64,000 bases of DNA from Eriocheir sinensis (taxonomy: Eukaryota > Arthropoda > Malacostraca > Decapoda > Varunidae): the NCBI RefSeq assembly GCF_024679095.1, contig NC_066512.1, positions 15,930,456 through 15,994,455 on the forward strand, read 5' to 3'. This document shows, piece by piece, positions 50,542 to 64,000 of the stretch (position 1 is the first letter of the stretch; each line of letters starts with the position of its first letter). The notes under the pieces were generated by a model that was not told the DNA's origin, searched no databases, and saw only the letters and a program-made list of their open reading frames with translations. The translations under genes and the position numbers were made by a program.

Positions 50542-51522
50542 GAACAAAAGTACTCCACGTAAGATATTTCTGTCTGTGCTAGTGAATCCTGCAGCAATTT
50601 TCTTTAGTTTCCCCTCGGACTAACTTTTCATCGTGAACTCAACTATTCTCTCTACTTTCACGTCCTCTGATTATAAAATATTGGTCTGCATTCGTTTTCT
50701 TCTTATTCATCTTTAGGCGTTGATTCTCTCTCTCTGACGTTCCAGAGCCATTATTTTCTCTAGGTTAGGCTAGGTAAGTTTCCATAATACTAATATAAAT
50801 TCAACCTTGATTATTATCTTTAGTTCCCCCTCGGCCTACCTTTTAATCGTGAACTCAACAATTTTCTGCAGAGCAGAGGCGAATCGGTTGATTTCACTCC
50901 CATTTTAATAATATAACACATTTCCAACACTCTTAAGGTGTTCTGTAAGCACCTATAACATACCTGTTAGGCGCAGTTTGGAGCTGAAGTGGCCATAGCT
51001 GATAAAAAACAATGGACACAACACTGGTACTGTCGTCTGCTGTTCTCCGCGGCAGCCTGATGACGTCACGAGCTAATGCCGGCTTCTCCCAGTGAGATGA
51101 GAAGAATTTGAGATATCTCTCCAATATCCAGTCAACTAGCGATTTATAGGACGTAATATGTGCACTACGTTATAATTAGTACGTGGCACAATGCATTTCT
51201 TGGCTCTTCCCAGAACCGGCAATATGTCCATTCTGGTGTGTTACTGAAGAAATTGATTCGTTGAAATGGAATTTTTCTCGTAACTTCCACTCACTATAAA
51301 AAAAAATAGTACCCTTGTTTAAAATGAAGCTGTAGTAGAAGTTTTATAATTTCTTCTTGGGTGTAAGCATTTTTCTTCAGAAATTTACAAACCTAATTTA
51401 GAAACTTTCAGCATCATTCACACAAACCTAGATATATCTGTCTCCTTGGTACTTATGAAATATCATGTCATTACCTGAAAGGTTCAGCCTGAAAGATATA
51501 ACTGATGATTTTTCTTTAGCAG

Positions 51523-51987
51523 ACATTTCCTACGACGAGCTGTCGTCCTCGTTCAAAGAGGTGACTATCATCGATGTCCGTAATCGCAACGAAATACAGG
51601 CCTGTGGGCAGATCCCCGGCTCCCACTGCATCCCAGGTGAGAGAGGCAACGGAGAGTGATAAAGAACCTCGCTAATAGACAAGGAACCAGTCTGGGCTCA
51701 TTCACTAGCTGTATTACGATCTATCAAAAATACATAATATTCTTGTCTCATATACGTATCGACTCATTTTCGTTTTTTTTTATGTTATGTTGCATCAACG
51801 TTTCATTCACAGTAACGGAGATCAAGCTGGCGTGTGACCTAGACAAGGAGGCCTTCAAAGCGAGGTACGGTTTTGAGAAGCCAGAGTGCGAGGATGACTT
51901 GGTGGTATGCTGCAAGTCCGGCGTCCGGTCCAAGGTGGCCTGTGACCTTCTACAGTCCAAAGGATATAAGAGGCATAGGTAAGGCTG

Positions 51988-52042
<55 letters not shown>

Positions 52043-52351
52043 TCAGCTCACTTAGAGACGATAAGAGAGGAGGAACACCAGCCACGGTTTGCACCGAGTC
52101 TCCTTTTCTTACTGTTCCTCACTTAATTCCCCGACAGGATCTACCGCGGTTCCTTCAGCGAGTGGGAGGAGAAGGGCGGCGAGGTGCTGAAGCCCGGCCA
52201 GCCCCACGAGTTCGAGTTCGAGGACAGCAGCGACGACGAGGCCCAGTCATACTGCACGACGGGAAGTCCTTGTGCCCTTAAGGGGGGAAGCGCCTCGCCC
52301 TCCCACAACACTCCCCTCCAAGCCCCCAGACAGTCCAACAAGAGCCTTTGA
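51523..52351 (+). CDS. Rhodanese-like protein, copy 3, acidic C-terminal tail (first exon not found)
   Basis: Exons 51523-51636, 51813-51978 and 52138-52351 (TGA) join in the same phases as copy 2. The first acceptor TTTCTTTAGCAG and the first codons (DISYDELSSSF) match copy 2's exon 2, so an unseen exon of the ATGTCCG type is expected upstream, giving about 166 aa. Alternatively translation starts at ATG 51465, which is open into the exon and adds about 19 residues. Signatures: IIDVRNRNE, GQIPGSHCIP, the catalytic loop CKSGVRS with Cys and Arg both present, and YRGSFSEWEEKGGEV. Unlike copies 1 and 2 it continues for about 45 residues, first acidic (FEFEDSSDDE) then Ser/Pro-rich. It is more diverged than copies 1 and 2 are from each other, and lies beyond the MULE. 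Activity is expected; substrate unknown. Confidence 0.8.
51991..52039. repeat. (GA)24 in intron 3 of rhodanese copy 3
   Basis: Begins about 12 bp after the GTAAGG donor, as arrays of other motifs do in copies 1 and 2. Confidence 0.96.
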
Positions 52352-53515
52352 TCGTCGTTGAGACCGGACTCTAGCAGGACTCCGTTAGTCAAGTTTTCCC
52401 GCAGTGCCAGACATATTTTTATTTTCAACGTATTATTCCTCCTAGGGGTCCTTTTTATTTTTTCTATAATTTTTTTTAGGGGCAGCATCTTTGCAAGTAC
52501 CATTTTGGCTCGATTTTTTTTATATGTAGTAATAATGATATAGTTCTTGCCATGTGTTGGACAGCAGCGAGACATGTACCCACAGTGCAAGTTGACTCTA
52601 TAGACGAGAACTGTTGAAGAATATAGAGAGCGGTCATGTAATATCGGTGTGGCAAAGCCCGACAAGCTCACACGTATCTCAAGACTACTGGCACATTGCA
52701 CACAACAGCTGAAGGGGCTCAGGGTTTTTACTAATTATGAAATAATCACTCTTCCAACTTCTTAAATTGTGCGGCAGCATTATTTGTGGTGTTTCTGTGG
52801 TGGTGTTAGTGCAGCTTTCTTTCATGTATCAGATTATTTTTATCGTTTAACATCTTTTTCTACACTATGGTTGTAACTAAACTGGTAATTCATGAGCCGT
52901 CTATATAGGCAGCTTAGGTTACTGAACTGCCTTGCACATATACCACATAATTGAGCAGCAAGTAGAGGTTGTTCATAGTGAGGTGAGTTGAAAGTGACGG
53001 TAGTAGGCATAGTGGGTTTGTGGCCGTTCTCCAGTAGTGAATGCTTCGTGGAAATAGGGTTATTTTTCTATAAAGGTATTAATCGTAACAGTGAATGCAA
53101 AATATATAAATAATATTCAAAATATTTTGTGTATATCAGTGCATTTTATCATGAAGCTTGTTTATCATATCATTAACATAAATCATTTTTTTATAATATA
53201 CTCCCTGAATATCACTTTCCCACGAGGCGTATTTCTCTACCGAAGGCGTGCTTGTTACCAGGCCACAAAACTTTCTCTCGCCCGGCCCTAGGCGTCGCAC
53301 ATGATTGCCAGTGACTTCAAGCACGCTGTCCCCCCCACCTAAGGAACAAACAACGTGGAGAACATTGTATAAAAAGTATTTAGTGCCACCCTTCATCCAA
53401 AACATATTGTAATTACTAAAAGGAACATTATGGTGTAATATTGGGCGTGTTAAACAAAAATCTGGTGGCAACCGCAGGGGGAAGCGTGCCTGGAATGCCT
53501 ATTGTCACGGCCAAG
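52352..53515. other. 3' flank and intergenic sequence
   Basis: AT-rich, probably including the 3' UTR of rhodanese copy 3. No other gene recognised. Confidence 0.5.
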
Positions 53516-53519
53516 GCTT

Positions 53520-53526
53520 TATAAAA
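53520..53526 (+). promoter_or_regulatory. TATA box of the Cys-rich secreted-protein gene
   Basis: TATAAAA preceded by GC-rich CCAAGGCTT and 69 bp before the ATG, leaving room for a short 5' UTR of roughly 30-40 bases. A TCAC at 53560 could be near the initiator but is a little far. Confidence 0.7.
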
Positions 53527-53588
53527 GGGTAAGGCTATGGGCCAAGGCCTTGGTTACGGTCACACCTCCACGGAAACGCTGTTCAGCC

Positions 53589-55967
<2,379 letters not shown>

Positions 55968-56382
55968 GCTTATAGTAGGTTCTTGCTGTTCTTGGTGGTG
56001 TGGTCTATTTTTATAGTATACCGAGCTGCCGTTGAAGGTAACTGCGTACGTGCTATGCTAATGACACGACGTATCAACGACAGGGAGGTTTGACTTTTGA
56101 TATCCTAAGTAATCCTTTAATCTATGTTGTATTTAGCAGATGTCATTGTCCGCTATAATTATCCAGAAATTAAATTTAAACGTGTCTGCATTTATCGATT
56201 TTAGTGTTAGGTTTCGGTGGAACCCTGTCCATGCATTTGTCTGATTTACTGATAGAGTATGTGTTCTGCACGAGGAATTTTTTAATGATAATGTAACTCG
56301 TTCATATTATCTACTAAACAAAAATTATAAAGTAAGATTATCATCCCGCCGCGTGCCCCCACCATGCAAATAAAGGTAAATA

Positions 56383-56619
56383 CAAGGTAGCTAGGTCCCG
56401 TGGTAGTCTCCACCTTGTGCTTCGGCGGGGTGCTAGAGCGTAGGTTCGAGACCTGTCCGGTGCCATGGGGGTGGAAAGGTGGGCTCTTTCCTACACCCGT
56501 TGTTGGGCCTCCTTGAAAGAATTGGGTATCTCTCTGCCAGCCGTCTGGGCGGTTGCGCGGCATGCACCGCCTTCCTCCCTTGGGGTATATCCCCAACGGA
56601 ATACCAAAAAAAAAAAAAA
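56383..56619 (+). mobile_element. tRNA-derived SINE (family 3) with poly(A) tail
   Basis: GCTAGGTCCCGTGGTAGTCT (A-box-like), CGTAGGTTCGAGACCTGTCC (B box), a body with CCTCCTTGAAAGAATTGGG, and a terminal run of about 16 A. Lies just downstream of the Cys-rich gene. Confidence 0.78.
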
Positions 56620-56989
56620 AAGGAAGTAGCTAGAGATAATAGGTACAGGTAACATGGAATGGGATTCTTCATACTGCGGTGTCTTCGTTTTGCAATTAAA
56701 TATGATTTTCTGCATAACCTAAAACAAATTATGTTTTATTTATCCTTCAATCACTACACGATAGTAATCTCTTTTAGAAGCTACACTTACGTGATTGCCT
56801 GCAGATGTTTTACCGATTGATGCAGCTGCAGTACGATATATGCAAGTGTGCATCAGAGTTATGTGCCTAGAGCGCGCGAGCCAGACACTCGGGTGCAGCA
56901 ACCGGAGGTACCTCGGCCGTCATCTTTGGGAGCCCAGTCCAGCCAACTCTGTGCTCCAGCCGGCAACTTCAAAGTGGAGGTAAGTGGTA

Positions 56990-57810
<821 letters not shown>

Positions 57811-57817
57811 CTGTGAG

Positions 57818-58017
57818 CAGTGTTGCCAACTCAAAATTTAAACATCCGCTAGGATGGCCTAAAAAATCCGCCAGATGATAGGAGAAGCTTTAAAAATTTG
57901 CCGCTAGATTGGACTTGAAAATCCGCCAGTTACTCTTGTCAATATTAAGATTTTTCCCACTAGATAACATGCAATTCCGCCAGATCTAGCGAAAAATTCG
58001 CTAAAATGGCATCACTG
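57818..58017. mobile_element. hAT MITE, 200 bp, perfect 8-bp target duplication
   Basis: Flanked by exact GCTGTGAG at 57810-57817 and 58018-58025. Ends CAGTGTTGCCAACT and, inversely, CAGTGATGCCATTTTAGC. No coding capacity; inside are AAATCCGCCAG and similar half-repeats. Confidence 0.93.
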
Positions 58018-58470
58018 GCTGTGAGAGATGTAACTCACGCAGTCACAACGTTGGTTAGACCTCTACAGTTCTTGTCTACTGTCCGAGTGTCCGACTGTGG
58101 CTGCCGACCTTGGCCTCGGTACTCCCAGATATTCTAATTGTAAGTCATTATTGTATGTCTACGGTAATTTATTTGTTTATTTATTTATCTATTAACTTAC
58201 TCATTTTATCATTTTTTTGTATTTTATTCTTATTTATTTATTTATCTATTGATTAATTTATTTATCTTTTTTGTCTCACTCCAAGATATCTTTTTTGTCT
58301 CACCCCAAGAAAGGAGGACAAATGCATGTCCGGCGTGAGGTCGCGCCGGATGGAGGACAAGGTGCTCAAAAGGAGGACTGTCCGGCGTAAAGCCGGACGT
58401 CTGGCCACCCGAGGTGGTGGTGGTGCTATAGTGGTGGTGATGGTGGTGGTACTGGTGATGGTGGTGGAGT
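58018..58470. other. AT-rich then GC-rich unassigned sequence
   Basis: TTTATTTATTTA degenerate repeats at 58150-58260, two copies of ATCTTTTTTGTCTCACYCCAAG near 58264 and 58286, and GGT repeats from 58410. No gene recognised. Confidence 0.5.
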
Positions 58471-58471
58471 T

Positions 58472-58473
<2 letters not shown>

Positions 58474-58564
<91 letters not shown>
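58474..58564. repeat. (GA)45 microsatellite
   Basis: Uninterrupted GA array next to the LINE tail at 58601. Confidence 0.97.
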
Positions 58565-58568
<4 letters not shown>

Positions 58569-58600
58569 ACGTGACATATATGACATAACTCAGGTTTTAA

Positions 58601-59743
58601 CATAAGAACATACGAACGTAAGGAGTCTGCAAGAGACCGGTTGGCCTATACAAGGCAGCTCCTGTACACTCAACCCCACCTTACCTCACCATCCATGGCC
58701 TTATCTAACCTCTTCTTGAATGTATCTACGGTATTGGCACCCACAACATGGCCCCCCAAGCCTGTTCCATTCGTCCACCACTCTATTGGTGAACCAATTC
58801 TTGCCTATGTCTGTTAAATCTGAATTTGTCTAACTTAAAACCATTGCTACGCGTCCTACCTGGCTCTTTTACTATCAAAATCTTATTGACATCCCCTTTA
58901 TTAAATCCCTTCATCCATTTAAAGACTTCGATCAGTCTCTTCGCAACCTTCGCCTTTCTAATGAGTGTAGATTTAACTGCTTCAGCCTGTCTTCATAAGG
59001 CAAGTTTCTCACCCCCTGAATCATATTTGTCATCCTCCTCTGTACAGATTCTAACATCTTGATATCCATTCTATAGTAGGGGGACCAGAACTGAACTGCA
59101 TAATCGAGATGAGGTCTAACTAGTGCTAAGTAAAGGTTGAGGATGACTTCAGCGCTCCTATTGCTTACGCTCCTTGAGATGAAACCAAGTACTCTGTTTG
59201 CCCGATTTTTAGCCTGAATGCATTGAGCCCTAGGACGGAGGTCAGCGCTCACTAGGACTCCTAAGTCTCTCTCACGCCTAGACCTACTTATAGGAGTGCC
59301 ATTTAAGGAGTAATTGTGTGAGGGGTTATTCCTACCTACAGTCAGAATGCTACACTTCCCGACATTGAATTCCATCTGCCACTTCCCCGCCCAGTCATAT
59401 AGTCTGTCAAGCTCATCCTGGAGAACGGTAGCGTCCCTGTCTGATTGGATTACTCTACCGATCTTGGTATCATCTGTGAACTTGCTGACATCACTACTAA
59501 TTCCTGTGTCCAAGTCATTGATGTAAATAATAAAAAGCAGAGGACCCAGCACCGACCCTTGTGGGACGCCACTCGTAACACTGCCTCATTCAGATTTTTT
59601 ACCATTGATTTGCACTCTCTGCTTCCTACCACTAAGCCACGCCCTGATCCAGTTCAAAACTTTCCCATCTATGCCGTGAGCCTGTAATTTTAGTAATAGC
59701 CGGTGATGGGGAACTTTGTCGAACGCTTTACTGAAATCCAGAT

Positions 59744-59829
<86 letters not shown>

Positions 59830-60776
59830 ATAGTTTTCATCTTGGTCAACCGCCTCGATTACTTTAGTGTAGAAGGACAACAGGCTACTAAGGCAAGACT
59901 TACCCTTTATGAATCCATGCTGTGAATCATGAATTAAACTATGCTTTTCTAGATGGTCCCGAATGCTCCCGGCTATAATTGACTCCAACATCTTTCCTAC
60001 AACTGATGTTAAGCTAATTGGGCGATAATTTGAGGTGGCTGAGTTGTCTCCCTTTTTGAAAATCGGCGTCACATTAGCTACTTTCCATTGATTGGGCACA
60101 TACCCAGAATTTACCGACGTCTTAAAAGATATCGGTAAGTGGGCCACTGAGGACCTCCTTGCACTTTTTCAGCACCCTTGGGAATACTCCGTCTGGGCCC
60201 GGCGATTTGTTTTTCTTCACCCTACTAATCTCATCCTGGACTACCTGCCTAGTGATGATCACATCCCTCAACTTGTCGTTCCCTTCGCCCTCATATACCT
60301 GAACTCTCTCCGGAATGGTTGTTAGATTTTCCTGCGTGAAAACTGAGAGGAAATAGTCATTCAACATTTGGCTCATATCTTCCCCTTTCTCAACGAGCTC
60401 ACCTGTGTTAGTTTTCAACGGTCCAATTTTGTCCCTTGTTTTCGTTCTGTACAAATTGAAGAAGCCCTTGGGATCGCTCTTGGCCTCGTTGGCTACCATA
60501 ATCTCATAATTTCTTTTTGCTAGGCGGGTGTTCCTCTTCACCGAACTGGCTAGCTCAACATACCTACCCCTGAGGTGTGTTTCTCCGTTCTTTATTTTCC
60601 TATAAATTCCTCTCTTTAAGCCTATCTCATGCTTGAGTCTGCGGGTCATCCATTTGGGGTCGTTATTTTTCTTCCTACGTGCTTGGTAAGGCCCGGGATA
60701 TGTTGTCTTCGACCCTCTGCAATTACTCTAACTAAATTATTGAAGATCATTTCTACATGATTCCCCTGTCTTCAGA
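58601..60776 (-). mobile_element. CR1-like LINE, 5'-truncated, reverse transcriptase broken by a TA repeat
   Basis: Minus-strand order: RRLKHEIGLKRGIYRKIKNG (60.6 kb), SPGPDGVFPRVLKKC, NYRPISLTSVVGKMLE (60.0 kb), a TA array, YLDFSKAFDKVPHHRLL (59.7 kb), SGVPQGSVLGPLLFIIYIND, the catalytic box FTDDTK (FADD family), RRERDLGVLVSADLRPRAQC and LVRPHLDYAVQFWSPYY (59.1 kb). The 3' tail reads TACGTTCGTATGTTCTTATG (58.6 kb). The TA array (59747-59826) lies inside RT codons and shifts the frame, and an in-frame TGA follows the GKKSE residues near 59601. The 5' end stops at CCA repeats near 60777 and no endonuclease is present. Close relative of the copy at 30.0 kb. Confidence 0.92.
59747..59826. repeat. 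(TA)40 microsatellite inside LINE coding sequence
   Basis: It replaces the stretch between DENYD and YLDFSKAFD of the reverse transcriptase. Codons for Ile-Ile-Tyr at this site probably seeded the expansion. Confidence 0.97.
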
Positions 60777-61241
<465 letters not shown>

Positions 61242-61323
61242 CTCTGTGATGTATCACTATAAACTATTATTAGAAATCACCTCCCAGGGTTCCCCCATAC
61301 CATTTCTCATAATTTAATTGGTG

Positions 61324-61363
61324 AAAAGGAGAAAGAGGCCCCATGGGGCCTCTTTCTCCTTTT
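61324..61363. repeat. 40-bp perfect palindrome, no spacer
   Basis: AAAAGGAGAAAGAGGCCCCA followed by its exact reverse complement, centred on CCATGG. Not part of any recognised element. Confidence 0.97.
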
Positions 61364-61369
61364 ACCAGT

Positions 61370-62360
61370 CCAAAGCTATAATTATAGTGTCCTTTTTCTC
61401 TCCATCTCATTCTTTCATTTGTTCAGTCTCACATTCTTCCACTTTCTTACATATTCCATTCAAACCAATTTCTTAAATTTGTTTGTCTCCATTCAGACAT
61501 ATATACCTATTTTGCTTATAGCCTCATTTTGATGCACCTGCTTGATTAGCATATACGTATACTGGTTCTATATATGTCATTCGTCCACAATTCGTTGCCC
61601 ATTTGCTACTCCTAAAATTCCACAGGTATACTTTTCGTGCTTTCCTTCTTAATTTAATCCTCTTTGAGTCGTGGAAAGTGTATATAGGCTCAGTGTTCTT
61701 CCATATTTCTCTATCCTTTTCTCTCTTTCCTTCTCTTCAGCATCCTTTCTCCCTTACTCTCCATTTTACCTCTTTTCTTCTCTCCCTGCTCCTCAGCATC
61801 CTTCTCTTCCTCTATGCTCCACGTCTTTTCTTCTTCTTCTTCTTCTTTTGACCTTTTCCGCTTTGTATCTCTTCTTAGGTCCTCCTCCTCTCGGTCTTCT
61901 CTTCTTCTTATTCACACACTCTTTCCTTTTCGTAACTTTCCTCGCTGTGATAAGAAACCTACGTTATCGCATTATCATTTTCTTGGTTGTTTACTCGGCC
62001 TCTCTTCTTTTAGCTTTTGTAACGGCGCCCGGCTTATCACGCTTTGCCTGAAACTCTGAATTAATGTCACTGTGTTTGCTTGAGGCAGTTTTGGCACTCG
62101 GTAAGAAGGCAGACCAAGTTTAAGCACGTAACGGTCATGCCCAAGTAATGTCTGTTTCGTAATGAAGTCGTTATCAGCTAAGGGCACGCCGCTCCGGGAG
62201 ATTATTAAAGAGCGACAACTCAACGTGGTGTGCTGAGTGCTGAGTGATTCCATAGGAGTGCCTTGTGCTGAGTGCTGAGTGGCAGGCAGGCAGACAGCAC
62301 CGGTGGGAGGCCGAGACAAGCACACCCCGGGTCTTCTGGGCACTGGGGAAAGTAAGCATA
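61370..62360. other. Pyrimidine-rich and unique sequence, no recognised gene
   Basis: CT-rich 61690-61930 with a TTC run; frames of 82-126 aa are low complexity. GAGTGCTGAGTG repeats near 62236 and 62269. Confidence 0.5.
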
Positions 62361-62370
62361 GGCCTTCATG

Positions 62371-63840
62371 CTTCTTTTGGTTGTTTACAGACCTCCAAGT
62401 AATTCTTTGGTGGACAATATAGCTCTCATTTCCTACCTTGAGTCTGTATGTGAGGGTACAGAACTTATTCTGCCCTCCATTGATTAAGGTCCTCAGACGT
62501 TCCTGTTGGTAGTTCTTTATTTGGTGAGCAATTTCTTGATTTTTTTAGCTCTCTGGGTCTTATACAGTGGGTCAAGTCAAGTGGGTACCACAGAAAATGA
62601 TAGAATATCAAATGTTAATTTGATTGACCCCTTTTCTGGCTGTGACCATTTTCCTGTAATATTTGACCATCTATTTTGTCCCCTCCAATCTATCCCAGTG
62701 AATTCAAAGGATGAATATGATTTTTTCAAAGGAAAGTACAGTTTAATAAACAAACATTTCAAGGACATTGAATTTATGGGACTAGATATTGATTAGTCTC
62801 ACTAGAGATTTAAGAGTTTATTGTTCAATACTTTCCACCGCTTTATTCCCAAGAAACTAGGTCCCTGTTCACCAAAGCCTCCTTGGACCACAAGCATACC
62901 TAATGATATCAAACGTCGTAAACGGCAGGCTTGGCTTAACTATAAAGATGCTCATTCTGTGTTTGGCAGATCATCTCCTATTGCCTTAAGGTTGTGGTAT
63001 GTATTTAACCATTTATCCCTGAAATTCAAAGAAATTGTCCATCAGTCAGTCATTAATTATGAAAAATCCCTTGTCTCTGCTGGTTACCATGATGTGAAGT
63101 GTTTTCACGCTTACCTCCGTCACAAGAAGGTTCAGCGTTCGGCAGTTGGGCCGTTATATAGTGAGGACGGATGGTGTGTTGAGGCTGCAGATATGGCAAA
63201 CCATTTCGTTAGGGCTTTTTCCACCGTGCGGTGTGATGATAAATTTATATTCAATGTCTATAGTTTTGATATTTTTCAAATAGAGAATATTTTGGCTCAA
63301 TCAAAACCTTCTGCTTGTTCTGGCCCTGATGGTATTCCTTCAGTCTTTTTAAAAGATGTGCCCATTCTATTAGTTACCCTCTGTTGCTACTGTTCATAAA
63401 ATCTCTCATCAATGCAGGTCCCTTCAGACTGGAAAGATGCTAATGTTATGGCACTGTTCAAAGGGGGAGTCCATTCTGATCCCCTCAACTATAGACCAAT
63501 TAATTTGACATCAGTGTGTTGTAAATCGTTTGAAAGAATAATCGTGTCTCAACTTACTGCTGATTTGGAAGATAATAACTTACTTTCCCCGCATCAGTAT
63601 GATTTTAGTTCGGGCAGATCAGTTTCTGAGCAACTGTTATATACCTATGACTATGTGACTCATTTCTATGATAGTGGTATGTCAGCGGATATGATATTTT
63701 TTGATTTCAAGAAAGCTTTTGATGCTGTTAATCATAGATTATTACTCACAATGCTGATCAACCTTCCTTTAACCCGTGGGCTTCGGCTATGGGAAAGCCG
63801 AGAAGTGCCCGAGAAACGACAAAATTACTCTGCATTTTGA
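62371..63840 (+). mobile_element. Degenerate non-LTR retrotransposon (endonuclease and RT fragments)
   Basis: LLLVVYRPPSNS (62371) and, in another frame, FLDFFSSLGLIQWV (62526) are APE-type endonuclease motifs; NVNLIDPFSGCDHFPVIF (62.6 kb) closes that domain. RT-linker sequence RRKRQAWLNYKDAHSVFG, then SGPDGIPSVFLKD, PSDWKDANVMALFKGG, NYRPINLTSVCCKSFERII and MIFFDFKKAFDAVNHRLL follow. Sequence stops resembling RT after about 63770, before the catalytic YADD-type box. Several frameshifts and stops make it non-functional. It differs clearly from the CR1-like copies; the clade within the Jockey/CR1/L2 group is not decided. Confidence 0.85.
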
Positions 63841-64000
63841 GACTAAGAAAAGAGCATGGAATGTACATCAGAGAACTCCTCTCATAACCATAAAGCCGTT
63901 AAAAATATTTACTTTTACTCAAACTCCATTCTTTTTGGGTGGTGTTTGTTACAAAATAAACAGTCTTGTGACGCGTGGCATCTAGCCGAGAGTCGCTTGT
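63841..64000. other. Unassigned right edge
   Basis: No feature recognised; a 69-aa frame has no motif. Confidence 0.3.

Overview
The window looks like nuclear DNA from an arthropod, most probably a decapod crustacean such as a crab. This is inferred from very dense and very long microsatellites, spliced genes with small exons, tRNA-derived SINEs, CR1-like LINEs, and hAT, Harbinger and MULE DNA transposons. There is no operon structure, rRNA, CRISPR or bacterial gene. Most long open frames are microsatellites or pyrimidine tracts read as protein.

Layout. 1-27 kb has almost no recognisable genes: polypurine and polypyrimidine blocks, compound microsatellites, tandem arrays (100-bp units near 11 kb, ~150-bp units near 14 kb, a 20-bp minisatellite near 20 kb), three copies of an unclassified dispersed repeat, and a decayed Harbinger-like transposon with a broken MADF gene (25.3-26.4 kb). 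27.6-52.4 kb holds a cluster of three small single-domain rhodanese genes, all on the + strand. Copy 1 (27.7-31.8 kb) appears to be a pseudogene. Copy 2 (34.0-39.2 kb) is complete, 121 aa, with the catalytic loop intact. Copy 3 (51.5-52.4 kb) has an acidic C-terminal extension, and its first exon was not found.

Between copies 2 and 3 sits a 6.6-kb Mutator-like (MULE) element, 40162-46788. It has an 8-bp target duplication, inverted ends rich in ACGTAC motifs, and a three-exon minus-strand gene that assembles in phase into a FLYWCH zinc finger, a MULE transposase and a C-terminal RING finger. One extra base in a C8 run is the only break seen. Two foldback elements made of GGTACC motifs are inserted upstream of that gene; one contains a 716-bp spacerless palindrome.

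53.5-56 kb carries a TATA-driven, four-exon gene for a secreted 178-aa protein with 16 cysteines, in six C-x3-C pairs. Its third 5' splice site is the first GT of a long GT microsatellite. I do not recognise the family.

56-64 kb is repeats: SINEs, a 200-bp hAT MITE with a perfect 8-bp target duplication, a CR1-like LINE whose reverse transcriptase is split by an expanded TA repeat, a perfect 40-bp palindrome, and a second degenerate LINE at the right edge.

The most promising candidates for undescribed biology are the FLYWCH-MULE-RING element, the Cys-rich secreted gene with a microsatellite splice site, and the rhodanese cluster with one decaying copy. Splice structures were built by hand from phase, consensus sites and paralogue comparison; none has been checked against RNA or databases.
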